DNA from: Bremerella sp. JC817 | GTDB lineage: Bacteria > Planctomycetota > Planctomycetia > Pirellulales > Pirellulaceae | Reading direction: 5' to 3' | DNA: 64,000 bases | Assembly (NCBI RefSeq): GCF_040718835.1 | Contig: NZ_JBFEFG010000274.1 | Span: 62,001-126,000 of the forward strand | Shown here: positions 19,101 through 29,594 of the stretch, piece after piece | Numbering within the stretch: position 1 is the first letter of the stretch | How the letters are laid out: every line of letters starts with the position of its first letter | Program-made: the position numbers and the translations under genes | Notes under the pieces: generated by a model | Databases searched by the model: none | The model's input: only the letters and a program-made list of their open reading frames with translations | What the model was told of the DNA's origin: nothing

Positions 19101-22100
19101 CTAAGGTCAATGCATTGCCAACCACACCGGTTGGAATACCAAACTCGTTGCTACCTTCCATGAACAGCTTTAAAGTGGCACCCAACCCGTTTACCGACCC
19201 GAGGGCGGTCGACAGATTGAAGGAAACTACCTGACCAGCTTTCATCACGAAGCGGTACATGTCGACATCGGCTACGTTCGCCACGATGTCGCGTGGGTCA
19301 TTGTCGCCCAACTCGCCCTGAATCGTACGAACCATCACACTGCCGTTGGTCGAGTTCTCGATCACGGCACCGTTCAGGTCCAGGTCGAACGCAGTACGGA
19401 CCGTATCGTCCGAATCGAGCGAATCTTCCAGGATCACCACGTCTGACACGCTCTTGGCAGCCAGATCGACTCGGTTGCTTCCCTCGGCATTGGTTCGCGA
19501 GTTGAGCTGAGCGTAGATGCCCAAGCCACCAATCGAAGTGCTGAGCAAGCCTCGAGCGATTTGCCCTTCGTGGTCGTTGATGGCATCGATCAGTCTCTCG
19601 GCAATTTCGGCGGCCGAATCCGTTGCCGAGTAACCAATGCTGTAGTAGCCAGCAGCCTTGTCGTATTCGATCAGGCCATCTTCTGGATCGGTCGACAGAC
19701 CACTGTCACGCTTGAACTGCTCGATGCTTGAGGCCAGATCATAGAACCTGAAGGTAACGAAGTCGGTACCATCACCAATTCGGATCTGGTCGCCCGTCTG
19801 CAGGTTGGCACCCGCCACCGCCAGAATCGAGTAGCCTTGGACCAAACGATCGTTGGTATCGAAGCTGAAACCGCTATCGAACCGCAACTGGCGACCGCTG
19901 GAAGCACCCGTTGGGGTTCCGTAGTCGACACCACGGCGGATTTCCAACTGGTAGGTACCGGTCAGGTTCTGGTTGTTCGGCAAGCCGAGTGGCAACGATG
20001 GATTACGGATGAATCCGGTCGTACCCGAGTTCGATCCGGTCACCATTTCACCCCGTTCGGCGAAACCGACAATGATGTCGTCGATGAACGCCCCGGTGAA
20101 GCCGGCGTTGTCCAGACCAGGTGCGGTACCGAATGGCGTTGCCGTATTCGTCGTAACAATACTGTTAACACCGAAGGCGTCCCCAGTTCGGTGATAGCCG
20201 ATCTGGGTATTGCCGACATTTGCCGTGTAACCCGACATGTAGACGATGTTTTCGAATCGCTCGAAGACCATATAGTCTTGTTCCGAAGCCTCGAACGCCA
20301 TCATCACGTTCAGAGCCGTCTGAATCTTCTCGGCAACTTCTTCTGCCGTGTCGGACGAACTGATTCGGATAATGTTGGCGTAAGCCGGATCGTCGTAATC
20401 GGCCGGATCGATCGAGAAGTCGAAATTACCGGTGACGTGCATGCCCAGTGGCAGATCGTTCTGAACAATGTTCTGAACACCCTGAATGTTGAACGAGTTG
20501 AGGTCCTCGCCTGCAATGATTACGCCAGGGATGTTTTCCTGATTGATCGCGAAGGCAGTTGCGGCAGCAATTTCAGCAGCCGAATCACCTTGCGAGACAC
20601 GGATCGCTCGAACGTTAGATGGCGGTGAAGTCGGATCGCTGTCGAGCATGTAGATGAACTGGTGTTCAATACCATTGGTATCAAACAGCGAGAAGCTGCT
20701 GGTCAGTGCATCGGTCTTCGACACCAGGTGATCGAAGAAGCGGGCACCACTGTCGAACGACAGCGACTGCCCCTTCTCGAAGACGAAGTTCACCGTGCCA
20801 CCATCACCGAGGTAATCGGTAACCGAGAAGGTGCTTCCATCTTCAATATCGGCCCCTGTTACGGCACGCAGTTCCGCCACGCGAACCTGCTGACCGAGGT
20901 AAGGGTTGGCAGAGTCGAGTCCGGACAGGGCGACACCTTGGAAGTCGATCCCTTGCCCCGTGGTGAAGTCGAACCGCAGGCGGATGTTGTCTTCACCCGC
21001 GAACTGATCCAGAGCGACACGGGCCTGACGCCATTCGTCGACACTGAAGGTATTGGCACCCAGGCGTACCCAATTGCCATTGTCGGCCGAAGCGTAGACC
21101 TGGAGCGAGTCGCCTTGCCCACCGTCAAGCAAGTAGTTGAAGTACAACGTTGGAGCATCGGCTGCCGAGTAGCCTTCCAGGCTGAAGGTATCGGTGATCA
21201 CCGAACCGTGAGCACCGCCTGGGAAGTCGTAGGTATATTGGCTGGCGTTACCGTTGGCCGTGTTGCCCGACTGATAGGTTCGGTCGAGATTACCGAAGTA
21301 AATCGTGGTGTTGCCGTCATCGATGGTCGCATCACGCGAGACGTCGACAGGAACGCTGACACCGTGACCTTGCGAGGTGTCTTCCAGCGTGCTCTGGATG
21401 TTCCAGAGGTTCTCCGTCAGCGTACCGAACTCGATACCGGTGATACCGCTGACACCCGTGCTGATCATCGAACGCCCACCCTGGAACAGGTGCTGAGCTT
21501 CGCCAGCGCCATCGACCGCGTAGATATCGCCGTTCGATGCAATCATGAACAACACACCGTTGAGGCCTTCGACCCCGTCGTCGCCAGGACGATCTGGACC
21601 GGCAGAGAGCCCTTCAAACTGGATCGGGTTACCGGTGACTGGATCGGTGTAATTGCCAATAAATGTCAGATTAATGTCGTCGTCCACATCGGTCGTGATG
21701 ACACCGTTGTTCGACAGACGGTAGAGATCACCCTGGTCGGTCACTGCATACAGTTCATTGCCGCTCCAGGCGATCCCAGTGACAAAGCCACCGTTATGAT
21801 CATTCGTGTCAACACGGCCCTGAATCGCAGCACCGCTGGCATTGGTTTGACCCACGTTGTTCAGCGAAGCATTGATCTGATCCTGCGGCAGCGTCGACGA
21901 GATCTCACCGATATCGTCTCCAAAGCCATCCATCAAAAACAGGACGTTGGCATTGGTACTGGCCGCGGTGTTGGCACCGTTGCGGTTACCGATGGCGTAC
22001 AAGGCGGTCCCTTCCGGATTGCCTGAACCCGAGCGGCGGAAGGTCGTACCGTTGTAATGGAAACCGACATTGGCAACCGCGGCATTGCCGTTGTTGTCGA

Positions 22101-25100
22101 AGTAGGTGATCAGGGCGTCGTCGTTAATGACCGCCGTCGCTGCATTACCGGTGTTGATCGAAAGCAGGTTACCGTTCGAGCCATCGCTGACTGGCGAAAT
22201 TTCGTCAATGTTGTACGCGTACAGCGTTCCATCCGGAGCCATCGCCAGGTCGTAGACGGCACTGCCGAAACTACCGATCAGCGTTTCCAAAGCCCCAGTG
22301 AATGGATCGACCTGCCACAACTTCGAGGTCTGCACCCCTTCGTCGGTGACCAGGAACATGCTGAGGTCAGCGAGCGTGTAACCCTTGACGTTCTCGGCAG
22401 CGACGATCGAGTCGTCCCGCGGAGGTGTCGGAGTCGAGTTGGTGGTCGAGTTCGGGTTGTATGGGGTCGAGATGTGATCTTCGACGATACGAATCACCGA
22501 GTTGACTGGCTCGAAGCGAACGTTGGCGTTCGACGAACCGGAGGTGAAATACTGATCCATCTGGGCTGGCAACTGACCGTTCGAGCTGACCGCCACATAG
22601 TAGACAACCGGATTGTCCGGGGTACCGGCTGGCAGCATGATCGAGCCGATATAAGGATCGTTCACACCTTCCGAACCTCGGGCCGGATCGTAGGTGTCCG
22701 AGTCGGCCTGATTTTCGGGGTTCACCAGGTCGTCGTTCACCGAGCTGCGATCGCCGAAGTAAACCAGCGTGCCATCCGCGGTATAGACCGAGATCACGGT
22801 GTTCGGACCGCCAGCACCGGCAGCGAAGTCGAGGTCGATCACCAGCGAGGCATACTGGTTGGTGTTCGACTGACCGGCGATGGCCTGGATACCGTCGAAG
22901 TCGAGCGAGAACTGGTACCAGTCGACGTCGGTACCTTCTTCGTCGTCGATTTCACCGGCGACGCTGATCGCACCGCGATCCGAGTTCAACACGTTGCCCA
23001 GGTTCTGAGCGCTGCCCTTGGTGTCGTTGTTTTCGACGTCGGCCGATTCACCCAAGACTGGCGAGTGACCTGGCTGACCGTAGATCGAGATACCGTTTTC
23101 GGCATAACGAATGTCCGCGAACTGGATCGTCGAACCGGCAAGTTCATCGACTTCGCTCAGGCGGATGTTCAACTGGTAAACACCGCTGGTCAAACCGGCA
23201 CCCGTGTCGTCGGTCGCACTGCGAACGCGAATCAGGTATTCACTCAACTGACCGGCAGCCCCCGACAGGACGACTCGCATGCCAGCATCGCGTGGGTTGG
23301 TCGACCAGTGGTCGGTGTTGTAATCACCCGACTTCTGCAGCGGGTTAGTGACTGCCAGAGCAGCACCTTGACCGTAGAAGGTATTGTCGATCGAGTTGTC
23401 GGAAGCGGCGATCACATTGCCGTTGTTGTCGATCAGTTCCAACACCACGTCGAAGTCGTAGCTGGTGCGATCGATGTCGAACCAAACTTCGGTGCCTGGC
23501 TGGGCTTCAAAGCGATAAACGTCGATGTCCGATGGGTTGCTGATGTAACCGTTGACCTCGAAGCCGAGACGCTGGTTATCGTCGCCGCCGTATTCATCCG
23601 TCGCCAGAATACCAAGGTTCTGCGAGGTTTGCGGGGTACCGTTGATACCGGGGCCCGACAGGCCGCTATTTTCGGTTTCGACAACCACCTGCACGTTGCG
23701 GTCGTTGGCGAACTCTTCGATCGTCAGACCTTGCCATGCCCCTGGGACTGGATTGGTCGTCGATCCGTCGTTGCTGGTGTCGTTCTGCGGACGACCATCC
23801 TGAGTGAACCCAGCACCAACCGTATCGTCGTACAGGCTGGTGAAAATCACTGGGTAGCCGGCCTGACCGATGACGTGCAGCATACCGCCGATACGATCGT
23901 CGATTGCCATTTCATGACCGGTGGCCACGAATCCAGCCGACGAGCCCAACAGTTTGACCACCAGGCTCTGCGTGGAAGAGCTTTCCAGGCGGATGCCGCC
24001 GTAGGTGTGGAAGTTGTCGGAGTAGATCGTGTCGTAAACGACGTGAACGATATCGGTATCGTCCCAGACGCTTTGCGTGGTCAGCACACCACCACGGACA
24101 ACCATCCCGTTCAGGTTGTTGTCGGTCAGCAGGTTGTTGCGGATCAAAGCACCCTGGTTATCGCCCAGACCTGCCTGCAGATTGGCACTGCCGGTCGAAC
24201 GGCCCCAGTCGTCGATCAGCTTGTAATCGAGCGAACTGGTATCGACGCTTAACACACTGGCTTCGTTGTAGCGGAAGTTGTTGCCAACAATGACTGGCTG
24301 AGCACCGCGTACGAAGACCACGGCGTCATCGTTCGACATGTGACCGGCACGGGTCGCACCACCGGTGTTGCTACCCTGACCGTCGTCGTTGTACTCGAAT
24401 GTGCTGTTGGTAATACGAACGTGGGCCTGGTGAATTTCAACCGCGTTGAAGTTGGCCAAACCACCAGCAACCGTCGAGTCACCACCACCGTAGGCGATGA
24501 TGACATTGTCGAGGCTACCTGACGACACGTGAGCGAAGTAGATACCGCTCCAGTCGCCTGGGGTTGGAACACTCAGGTCACCGTTGTTGTTCGTGTCGAA
24601 CGTGCCACCGAACCCGAATCGGTCGTCCAGCAGCGAAGTGAAGACCACCGGTCGGCCAGGGGCACCTTCGGCGATCAGGTTGGCACCCATTCCGACTTCA
24701 ATACGAGCGTTGAACAGTTTGACCACCACGTTCGGGTCGACCACCAGGCTGGCGTCAAAGCGAGCATGGTAAAGCTGTTCGATTGCGATGCCACCATCTG
24801 GGTTGACGGTGAACATGTTGTAAGTACCCGAGATTTCAACCACGTTGCCAGTCGCGGTGGCAGCGATGTCGAGGATCGGGCCTGGCGAACCGGAAAAGAG
24901 TTCGGCTCGACGGAAGTAGTTGATCAAGCGGGCGACTTCACCGGCGATGTCGGCTTCGGTATGGAAGACGCTCAGCGGGATTTCGTAGGTCGCGCCCGTT
25001 GGGTTGTTCGTGAAGACGATATTCAACGTACGGATCTGGTTCGTCGAAGAAACCGCGTTCACAACAATCCGGTCACCGACCTGAATACCCTGCAGCTGAT

Positions 25101-28100
25101 CGATCTTGATGACCTCTTGATCGCTCGAGGTCATGCCGCCTGGGGTCGAGGTGATGTAAAGCGTGTCCTGGATGACGTAGACGATGTCGGTATCGTCGAA
25201 GCGGCCAGCCACGGTCAACGTGTCCACTGGCTGCCCAGGCGTGGTACTGATACGAACCTGGATACCGTTGGTCGAGTTGTCGACGATTCGGTTACCGAAG
25301 ATATCGGGACCGACACGGGTCACGTCTGGCGTGAACTGCGCGACGACGCCGTCGTAAACGGTGTAGCGGCTTTCTTCAAAGCTGTTCGGGTCTGCCGACA
25401 AGGCCGAGTTCGAGTTCAGGTGAATCACGTTGTAATTCACCGTCGGACGAGCTTCTTCCATGTAGATTGGCGACAGGTTGACCGAGGCACCGTTCACACG
25501 CACCACACCACCGGCGTAGCGAATGTCGGCACCAATGATCGAGTCGAGGAAGATACCGGCGTCTTCGTAGCTGCCGCGACCTTGTTGCTTGTCGATCTGC
25601 TGGTTGAACAGAATACCGCCCCAGTTACCAGCACCGGCGTTGGCCTGGGTGTTGCTGGCGTGACCAACCTGGTCGGTCGATCCAGTCGAACCGTTGAGGT
25701 AGGTGGTTTCACGGTACGAAGTCATCGTGACGCGAAGATTCTTACGGTCGGTATCTTCGATCACGTTACCATTGGCATCAGTGTACGCATCGAAACGTTC
25801 TGGAATCCCGAGAACCTGCAGCGACGAGAAGCTGTTGTCGCTGGTCACCGTGGTGCTACCGACCTGAATGCTGGCGTTCGAGAACTTCAGGATCGCCCCC
25901 GCATCGATCATCATCGTCACGCCCTGCGGCAGGATGATGTCGCGGCCATCTTTCAGGGCCTGCGTGGTGTTGAACGGGTTCTGACCGATCAGATAGGCAA
26001 CATTGTCCGCCAGAATGTTCTGGTCGTCATCTGGCTGAATACCGACAACGCGGATTACGTCGCCCCGACCCGAAGCGGTCGCAGCAGCAATCGCCGCGGC
26101 GATCGTCTTGAATGGCTGCGTCAGCGAGCCCGTTTCACCGACACCGTTGTACGAAGCATCCACGATGAACGTACGAGGTGTCGCGTCATCCAGGTTGGCG
26201 TCTTGAGTTGGTTCAGCACGGAACCAGAAGTTGAAAGCCCCGCCGGCGACACCATCGAGGTCGCCGTCCAGTGCGGCACCTGCCGAGGTACCACCAGTGA
26301 TCAGCAGAGCCTTGTTCTGGATAATGCCCGAGGACAGCGAGATGGGCGACGTCGCGCCTAGGTTGCCCAGTTCGATACGGTTGCCATTGGCACTGGCATA
26401 AACGGTGAAGTCAGCCGAGTTAATTGCACTGACCAGGGCGGCAACCACTTCACTTTGCAAGGCGTTGGCCAGGAACTGGACCGCAACGTTGTTCGGGTTA
26501 TTGAGACTAGCCGGATCGCCTTCCGTCGCGACGATGTCGATCTCGAAGGTGATCGTCTTGGTGCCATCCTTCAGCGTGATGGTATCGCCATCCTGGAAGC
26601 CAGCACCACCGGTGCGGACGACCATGGTGCTCAGTTCCGAGACCGAAGCACCCGTGTCTCGCAGGGCATCGTTGGCGGTTGGCGTGAAGCGAATCTGAAG
26701 GTTGTAAGCACCTTCGCTGGTACCACCGAAACCAGAGTCTTCGATGTTCGGATCGTAGACGTTATTACCGCTGGCCGAAACGCCAATGAAGTAGACGCCA
26801 GGTTCCAGGGTCATCTGCAGGAACGAGTCTTCGCTGAAGTAGTCGTCGTTGCGACCGACCACCGAGTAGCTGCCGTTACCGTTCAAACGGTATAAAGTCA
26901 GAGCGGCATCCAACTGGCTGGCGTCGGCCAGACGTTCGGCGACGATTTCCGCCGACAGCGTGCCCGTTTCACTGATCTCGAAACGATACATGTCGATATC
27001 GATGACGTCTGGACGATAGAGGTGCTGCAGGTGGTTGATATCGAAGTCACCAGGCAGCAACGTTTCGACACTGTTGACGTAGCTGTAGTTGCCATCTGCC
27101 TCGTCGTCGGCACCCATCAGGGTTCCTGGTGGCAGATCGTAGGTGTGATCTAGTCCCAGCAAGTGACCAATTTCGTGGAAGGCGGTCCTCTGCCATGCAG
27201 CGCCCAATTCGTCGTCACCAACCCCGTTGTGGTCTGCCAGTTCCATAATCGCCAGGCGACGCTCATCCGGCAGGTTCGATTGACCGGCCAAACCGGCAAC
27301 ACCACCCTCACCCGTGATGATGTTCGGGGAAATCGCACGCAGGTCGCCGGTGACGATACCGTAGTCCGCTTCGATGCTGTTCGGGACTTCGACGAAGGTC
27401 ACGCCAGCGTAGAAGCCGTAGATCTCGAAGATCTCGCGCGCACGCTGCTTCTGAGCTTCGGTGATCTGGTTGTACAGCGCGGTCTGGCTGGTGCTACCGG
27501 GATCGTAGCCGTAAATGTCTGGGAAGTTGTAGGTGATGACTTCAACGCCATAGCCATTGGTATCTTGAGCACCATCTTCCAAGTGCTCTTCACCACTAAC
27601 TTCGATGTCGCGATGACCTGGTTCGTCGTTACCGCCTGGCAGTGTAAGGTCGTACGAAGTGTTGTTGCGAATTTCGCTGGAGATGATGATCGACTGCGAT
27701 CGATCGACGATGATACCAGTCGACTTGGTACCGACCGTCATCGTGACGCGGTTTTCGACGGTGCCACGCAGCTTGGTGCGGGCTTCGCTATAACCGGAGA
27801 CTTCGCTTGCGGTGGCGTTCAGTCCCGAGTTATTGATCGCAGCGCGGATCGCAGCGGCCAGATCGACCGATGTCGGACCGATCAGGCTCATGTTGATAAT
27901 CGTGTTGCCGCTGGTTCCGGTGCCATCGATCGAAAGCTCGAAGGTAACCGAGTTCGTGCCATCGTTGATGGTGAACGTGGTGCCGTGCAGTGCGGCACTT
28001 GGCACCTGCGTTACAAGGAACTCGTGGTTGCCGTTAAGCAGGTTGGCATTGGTATATTCTTCGATCCCTTCAGGACCCTGCAGCGTGCCGCTCGAGTTCG

Positions 28101-29073
28101 ACAAGTCGTAGGCAGAATCGAAGCTAGTGCCTGGGTTCGCTGCCCCTGGGATGGTCAGATCAAGAACCTGGGCGTCCTTCGAGATGATACCGCGAACGCC
28201 AATCTGCAGACGGAACACCGTGGCGAAACCGGCATCGGCGTAAGCAGGATCGACCAGCTTGTCGATGTCGTTGGCGAAAGTCAGAATGGCCCTGTCCAAT
28301 TCGGCATCGTATTCCACCGAAGTTGGATAGAAGGCGAGCTCGCCTTGGGCATTGCCCAGGTCAGCATTGGTCGAGTTTGCGTCGACTGGCTGCTGGAAGG
28401 TCAGCTGGTAGTAATCTGGGTTTACGGCCAGCTGGGGATCAAGATCGTCGTTGTTGAAGTAGACGTAGACCTTGTCGGTCTGCATCACTAGCTCGCCAGT
28501 GACATCGTCACGTTCGATTGGCTGTGGAACGACCGACATCACCTGAGGTGCCAGGTTCAGCTCGAAATTACGGGTGAACGGAGCAGCCGTTTCGCCTGCC
28601 AGGTTCTTCAACGCGTCGGTAATTTCGATACGGTACAAGTCGTCTGGCAGTGCTTCCCCAAATCGCACCACGACCTGATTCGGCTGATCGCCAAAGCCGA
28701 TGAAGCCTTCAAAGTTCGAGCCGGCACCGGTGATGATCACATCGTCCGCCGTTCCCAACTGACCATCCTGGCCAGCACGCGTGATGCGGATCCCATCGGC
28801 CAAAGTCGACTCGTCCAGGAAATCGGTCGCGATCACTGGATCGGCGAAGTTGAACGTCAGCGAGCGTGGGGAGATGCCACGAATGTCCCCTTCTTGCAGC
28901 AGTTCGCCACTGTTGGGCTGGATGCCCACTAGCTGCGGAGTCGTGAGCAATTGACGCGTTTCCAACGCCTCATGTTGCATGACTCGCTTCTTGGTTTGCC
29001 GAAGCATTCGGTTCTTTTTATTGAGATCGCGGCGCTGAGCTCGGGTTAGCTTACTCGCATGACGAACGGTCAT
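16102..29073 (-). CDS. Giant surface protein: metzincin-like protease, PPC, beta-helix, GEVED and dockerin modules
   Basis: 4323 residues from the ATG at 29073, which has AAAAGG eight bases upstream; a longer frame from 29145 lacks such a site. The basic start leads to HEALETRQLLTTPQ. In order: a Big_5/SbsA-like Ig domain (about 65-165); a metzincin-type site HEIGHLLGLDH at residues 633-643 with a likely Met-turn (PGTLMGADDE); a pre-peptidase C-terminal-like domain (about 690-780, DIDMYRFEISETGTLSAEIV) with similar copies near 1846, 2045 and 3270; right-handed beta-helix stretches (about 950-1750 and again near 3400-3550); an Ig-like domain near 3750; a GEVED domain (about 3870-4050, DYGDAPDSYGTT to GEVEDYLVTI); a dockerin-like pair (about 4065-4155); a Ser/Thr-rich linker; and an acidic tail with LADDLSTTWDGKLFDDE. 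It is probably secreted and cell-surface attached. No frameshift is seen over 13 kb. Confidence 0.85.
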   Translation of the reverse strand: MTVRHASKLTRAQRRDLNKKNRMLRQTKKRVMQHEALETRQLLTTPQLVGIQPNSGELLQEGDIRGISPRSLTFNFADPVIATDFLDESTLADGIRITRAGQDGQLGTADDVIITGAGSNFEGFIGFGDQPNQVVVRFGEALPDDLYRIEITDALKNLAGETAAPFTRNFELNLAPQVMSVVPQPIERDDVTGELVMQTDKVYVYFNNDDLDPQLAVNPDYYQLTFQQPVDANSTNADLGNAQGELAFYPTSVEYDAELDRAILTFANDIDKLVDPAYADAGFATVFRLQIGVRGIISKDAQVLDLTIPGAANPGTSFDSAYDLSNSSGTLQGPEGIEEYTNANLLNGNHEFLVTQVPSAALHGTTFTINDGTNSVTFELSIDGTGTSGNTIINMSLIGPTSVDLAAAIRAAINNSGLNATASEVSGYSEARTKLRGTVENRVTMTVGTKSTGIIVDRSQSIIISSEIRNNTSYDLTLPGGNDEPGHRDIEVSGEEHLEDGAQDTNGYGVEVITYNFPDIYGYDPGSTSQTALYNQITEAQKQRAREIFEIYGFYAGVTFVEVPNSIEADYGIVTGDLRAISPNIITGEGGVAGLAGQSNLPDERRLAIMELADHNGVGDDELGAAWQRTAFHEIGHLLGLDHTYDLPPGTLMGADDEADGNYSYVNSVETLLPGDFDINHLQHLYRPDVIDIDMYRFEISETGTLSAEIVAERLADASQLDAALTLYRLNGNGSYSVVGRNDDYFSEDSFLQMTLEPGVYFIGVSASGNNVYDPNIEDSGFGGTSEGAYNLQIRFTPTANDALRDTGASVSELSTMVVRTGGAGFQDGDTITLKDGTKTITFEIDIVATEGDPASLNNPNNVAVQFLANALQSEVVAALVSAINSADFTVYASANGNRIELGNLGATSPISLSSGIIQNKALLITGGTSAGAALDGDLDGVAGGAFNFWFRAEPTQDANLDDATPRTFIVDASYNGVGETGSLTQPFKTIAAAIAAATASGRGDVIRVVGIQPDDDQNILADNVAYLIGQNPFNTTQALKDGRDIILPQGVTMMIDAGAILKFSNASIQVGSTTVTSDNSFSSLQVLGIPERFDAYTDANGNVIEDTDRKNLRVTMTSYRETTYLNGSTGSTDQVGHASNTQANAGAGNWGGILFNQQIDKQQGRGSYEDAGIFLDSIIGADIRYAGGVVRVNGASVNLSPIYMEEARPTVNYNVIHLNSNSALSADPNSFEESRYTVYDGVVAQFTPDVTRVGPDIFGNRIVDNSTNGIQVRISTTPGQPVDTLTVAGRFDDTDIVYVIQDTLYITSTPGGMTSSDQEVIKIDQLQGIQVGDRIVVNAVSSTNQIRTLNIVFTNNPTGATYEIPLSVFHTEADIAGEVARLINYFRRAELFSGSPGPILDIAATATGNVVEISGTYNMFTVNPDGGIAIEQLYHARFDASLVVDPNVVVKLFNARIEVGMGANLIAEGAPGRPVVFTSLLDDRFGFGGTFDTNNNGDLSVPTPGDWSGIYFAHVSSGSLDNVIIAYGGGDSTVAGGLANFNAVEIHQAHVRITNSTFEYNDDGQGSNTGGATRAGHMSNDDAVVFVRGAQPVIVGNNFRYNEASVLSVDTSSLDYKLIDDWGRSTGSANLQAGLGDNQGALIRNNLLTDNNLNGMVVRGGVLTTQSVWDDTDIVHVVYDTIYSDNFHTYGGIRLESSSTQSLVVKLLGSSAGFVATGHEMAIDDRIGGMLHVIGQAGYPVIFTSLYDDTVGAGFTQDGRPQNDTSNDGSTTNPVPGAWQGLTIEEFANDRNVQVVVETENSGLSGPGINGTPQTSQNLGILATDEYGGDDNQRLGFEVNGYISNPSDIDVYRFEAQPGTEVWFDIDRTSYDFDVVLELIDNNGNVIAASDNSIDNTFYGQGAALAVTNPLQKSGDYNTDHWSTNPRDAGMRVVLSGAAGQLSEYLIRVRSATDDTGAGLTSGVYQLNIRLSEVDELAGSTIQFADIRYAENGISIYGQPGHSPVLGESADVENNDTKGSAQNLGNVLNSDRGAISVAGEIDDEEGTDVDWYQFSLDFDGIQAIAGQSNTNQYASLVIDLDFAAGAGGPNTVISVYTADGTLVYFGDRSSVNDDLVNPENQADSDTYDPARGSEGVNDPYIGSIMLPAGTPDNPVVYYVAVSSNGQLPAQMDQYFTSGSSNANVRFEPVNSVIRIVEDHISTPYNPNSTTNSTPTPPRDDSIVAAENVKGYTLADLSMFLVTDEGVQTSKLWQVDPFTGALETLIGSFGSAVYDLAMAPDGTLYAYNIDEISPVSDGSNGNLLSINTGNAATAVINDDALITYFDNNGNAAVANVGFHYNGTTFRRSGSGNPEGTALYAIGNRNGANTAASTNANVLFLMDGFGDDIGEISSTLPQDQINASLNNVGQTNASGAAIQGRVDTNDHNGGFVTGIAWSGNELYAVTDQGDLYRLSNNGVITTDVDDDINLTFIGNYTDPVTGNPIQFEGLSAGPDRPGDDGVEGLNGVLFMIASNGDIYAVDGAGEAQHLFQGGRSMISTGVSGITGIEFGTLTENLWNIQSTLEDTSQGHGVSVPVDVSRDATIDDGNTTIYFGNLDRTYQSGNTANGNASQYTYDFPGGAHGSVITDTFSLEGYSAADAPTLYFNYLLDGGQGDSLQVYASADNGNWVRLGANTFSVDEWRQARVALDQFAGEDNIRLRFDFTTGQGIDFQGVALSGLDSANPYLGQQVRVAELRAVTGADIEDGSTFSVTDYLGDGGTVNFVFEKGQSLSFDSGARFFDHLVSKTDALTSSFSLFDTNGIEHQFIYMLDSDPTSPPSNVRAIRVSQGDSAAEIAAATAFAINQENIPGVIIAGEDLNSFNIQGVQNIVQNDLPLGMHVTGNFDFSIDPADYDDPAYANIIRISSSDTAEEVAEKIQTALNVMMAFEASEQDYMVFERFENIVYMSGYTANVGNTQIGYHRTGDAFGVNSIVTTNTATPFGTAPGLDNAGFTGAFIDDIIVGFAERGEMVTGSNSGTTGFIRNPSLPLGLPNNQNLTGTYQLEIRRGVDYGTPTGASSGRQLRFDSGFSFDTNDRLVQGYSILAVAGANLQTGDQIRIGDGTDFVTFRFYDLASSIEQFKRDSGLSTDPEDGLIEYDKAAGYYSIGYSATDSAAEIAERLIDAINDHEGQIARGLLSTSIGGLGIYAQLNSRTNAEGSNRVDLAAKSVSDVVILEDSLDSDDTVRTAFDLDLNGAVIENSTNGSVMVRTIQGELGDNDPRDIVANVADVDMYRFVMKAGQVVSFNLSTALGSVNGLGATLKLFMEGSNEFGIPTGVVGNALTLVAGGSPGEFSFTATADGVYYVAIAGDKVPAAGGADTPLNYNPNKYGSTDPARQVETYNGDYVLQVNLTEPGPNVTLYDVQTFRRYTGGADAERSALRGDFIFIDYDQLGGNDFELVGDRNRMRDQGQIIISSNKISNSSNYGILIDAGSRVTIADTLSNGNRPHQGAPINIPSALNEQRYATGVTVTNNVIYDSAVGALLYSGDSNTGNGPDGAVPFGRIINNTFYGTGSTDVGVRVEEGAGPTLMNNIIANFGTGVQVVGATSSASTVLVNNLFQDNTTPTTGVSVQSGSILLASGETLFIDAANRNFYLAEGSRAINAARTSLPERDEVRRVLNALGIKGSSLQAPARDITGQLRSDDYQSPVSDGSGLSPLVDIGAFDRSDFTGPTAYLTNPQDDDSDGRDLDENPNQVQWIDGPLTNISIQLLDQGEITDQIEGAGIDDNTVTANSVILERIAGGVTTQLVIGVDYTFDYDATNNIIRLVPISGVFEQGVLYKITLVSDPDSPDVIRDLAGNSIEYNNQYLGDDGNGNQVLIPETRFLIQVGGLVDYGDAPDSYGTTAESDGARHQLRTDFYLGQSIDAELNGQPTADASGDGDSDDGIYIRSEDPANSGQFLDFVLRSGVNNDIFVTATVPAGSTEYGFLDVWIDLNQDGVFQESEHLVVSEALTIEAIDPASTMDGLGQLIPITSQMLNGAVAGETMARFRYSSTIGLSATGLAEDGEVEDYLVTIADAGPNPWHNSNNSYAISKGDNIVTGLDLSILISELRNRIYTLPGTGEFRSDTQSTSGVDYRPENVADADVVAYFDVNNDRKVTDEDVQALLAYLRAPFTPSPEAIGQIAMGEAYLGGISESEPVADSSETTQSPTVTSPVVTSPVTSSSQSSVSESLQTDSMVSSSIDVFASSYSELQMKPATSLMGLTTVGSSTGSNVDGTLVDRAIALDGLSDDDQFDALMGDLADDLSTTWDGKLFDDEAEGESEDADELEDLLALISDPSSS

Positions 29074-29081
29074 TTGGCAAA

Positions 29082-29087
29082 CCTTTT
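29082..29087 (-). promoter_or_regulatory. Ribosome binding site of the giant gene
   Basis: AAAAGG on the minus strand, eight bases before the ATG at 29073. It fixes the start downstream of the longer possible frame. Confidence 0.6.
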
Positions 29088-29231
29088 TATCTTCAGTTAA
29101 AGCTGAACTTGTATGTTGAGTTGTTACAGCGACTTCGTGTCGCAATTCGGGAGGGAAGCCCCGGAATCAAAAATCAGGGAAGGCAAACGCATCGTGGCGA
29201 AATACCCGACATTTAGGATGATCCATGTCGG

Positions 29232-29259
29232 ATTATAATTACCCAAATTAACACAGCAA
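29232..29259 (-). promoter_or_regulatory. Candidate promoter of the giant surface-protein gene
   Basis: On the minus strand TTGCTG is followed after 16 bases by TATAAT, a perfect -10 hexamer. Transcription would begin near 29225 and leave a leader of about 150 bases before the ATG. Found by eye; planctomycete promoters may differ. Confidence 0.35.
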
Positions 29260-29594
29260 CTTCTATCGGGGGGATCCACTCCATTTCCCCCAGACATTAA
29301 AGGCGGCGGGTTCCTTAGACTCCTGACCAGGCTCGGTTCATGAGTTGCCCTCAGGATTTCTACTTAACTAGCTGACCTTGAATGACTTAGAAGGTTGCCC
29401 TGAAGCCCCCCACACTCGATGAACTCTGAGTAGAGAAGGACCCTGTCGACGTTTTGACGCGGGCACCCGGCAGCTAGTTCCCGTATTTCCCCTAGAATCT
29501 GGCCAATCCAATCAAATCGCGCTAATCTTCCAGCACCACCTTGGCCGAGAGGCAAAGTCAATCCTGACGCCGGACGTTTAGCGCAAGCGCATAA

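Noticed and set aside
22057..24252. 731-codon frame antisense to the giant gene, and others of 200-610 codons in 16-29 kb
   Set aside because: The giant gene is a single intact frame with a ribosome binding site and recognisable modules; the antisense products have no known fold and no start signals.
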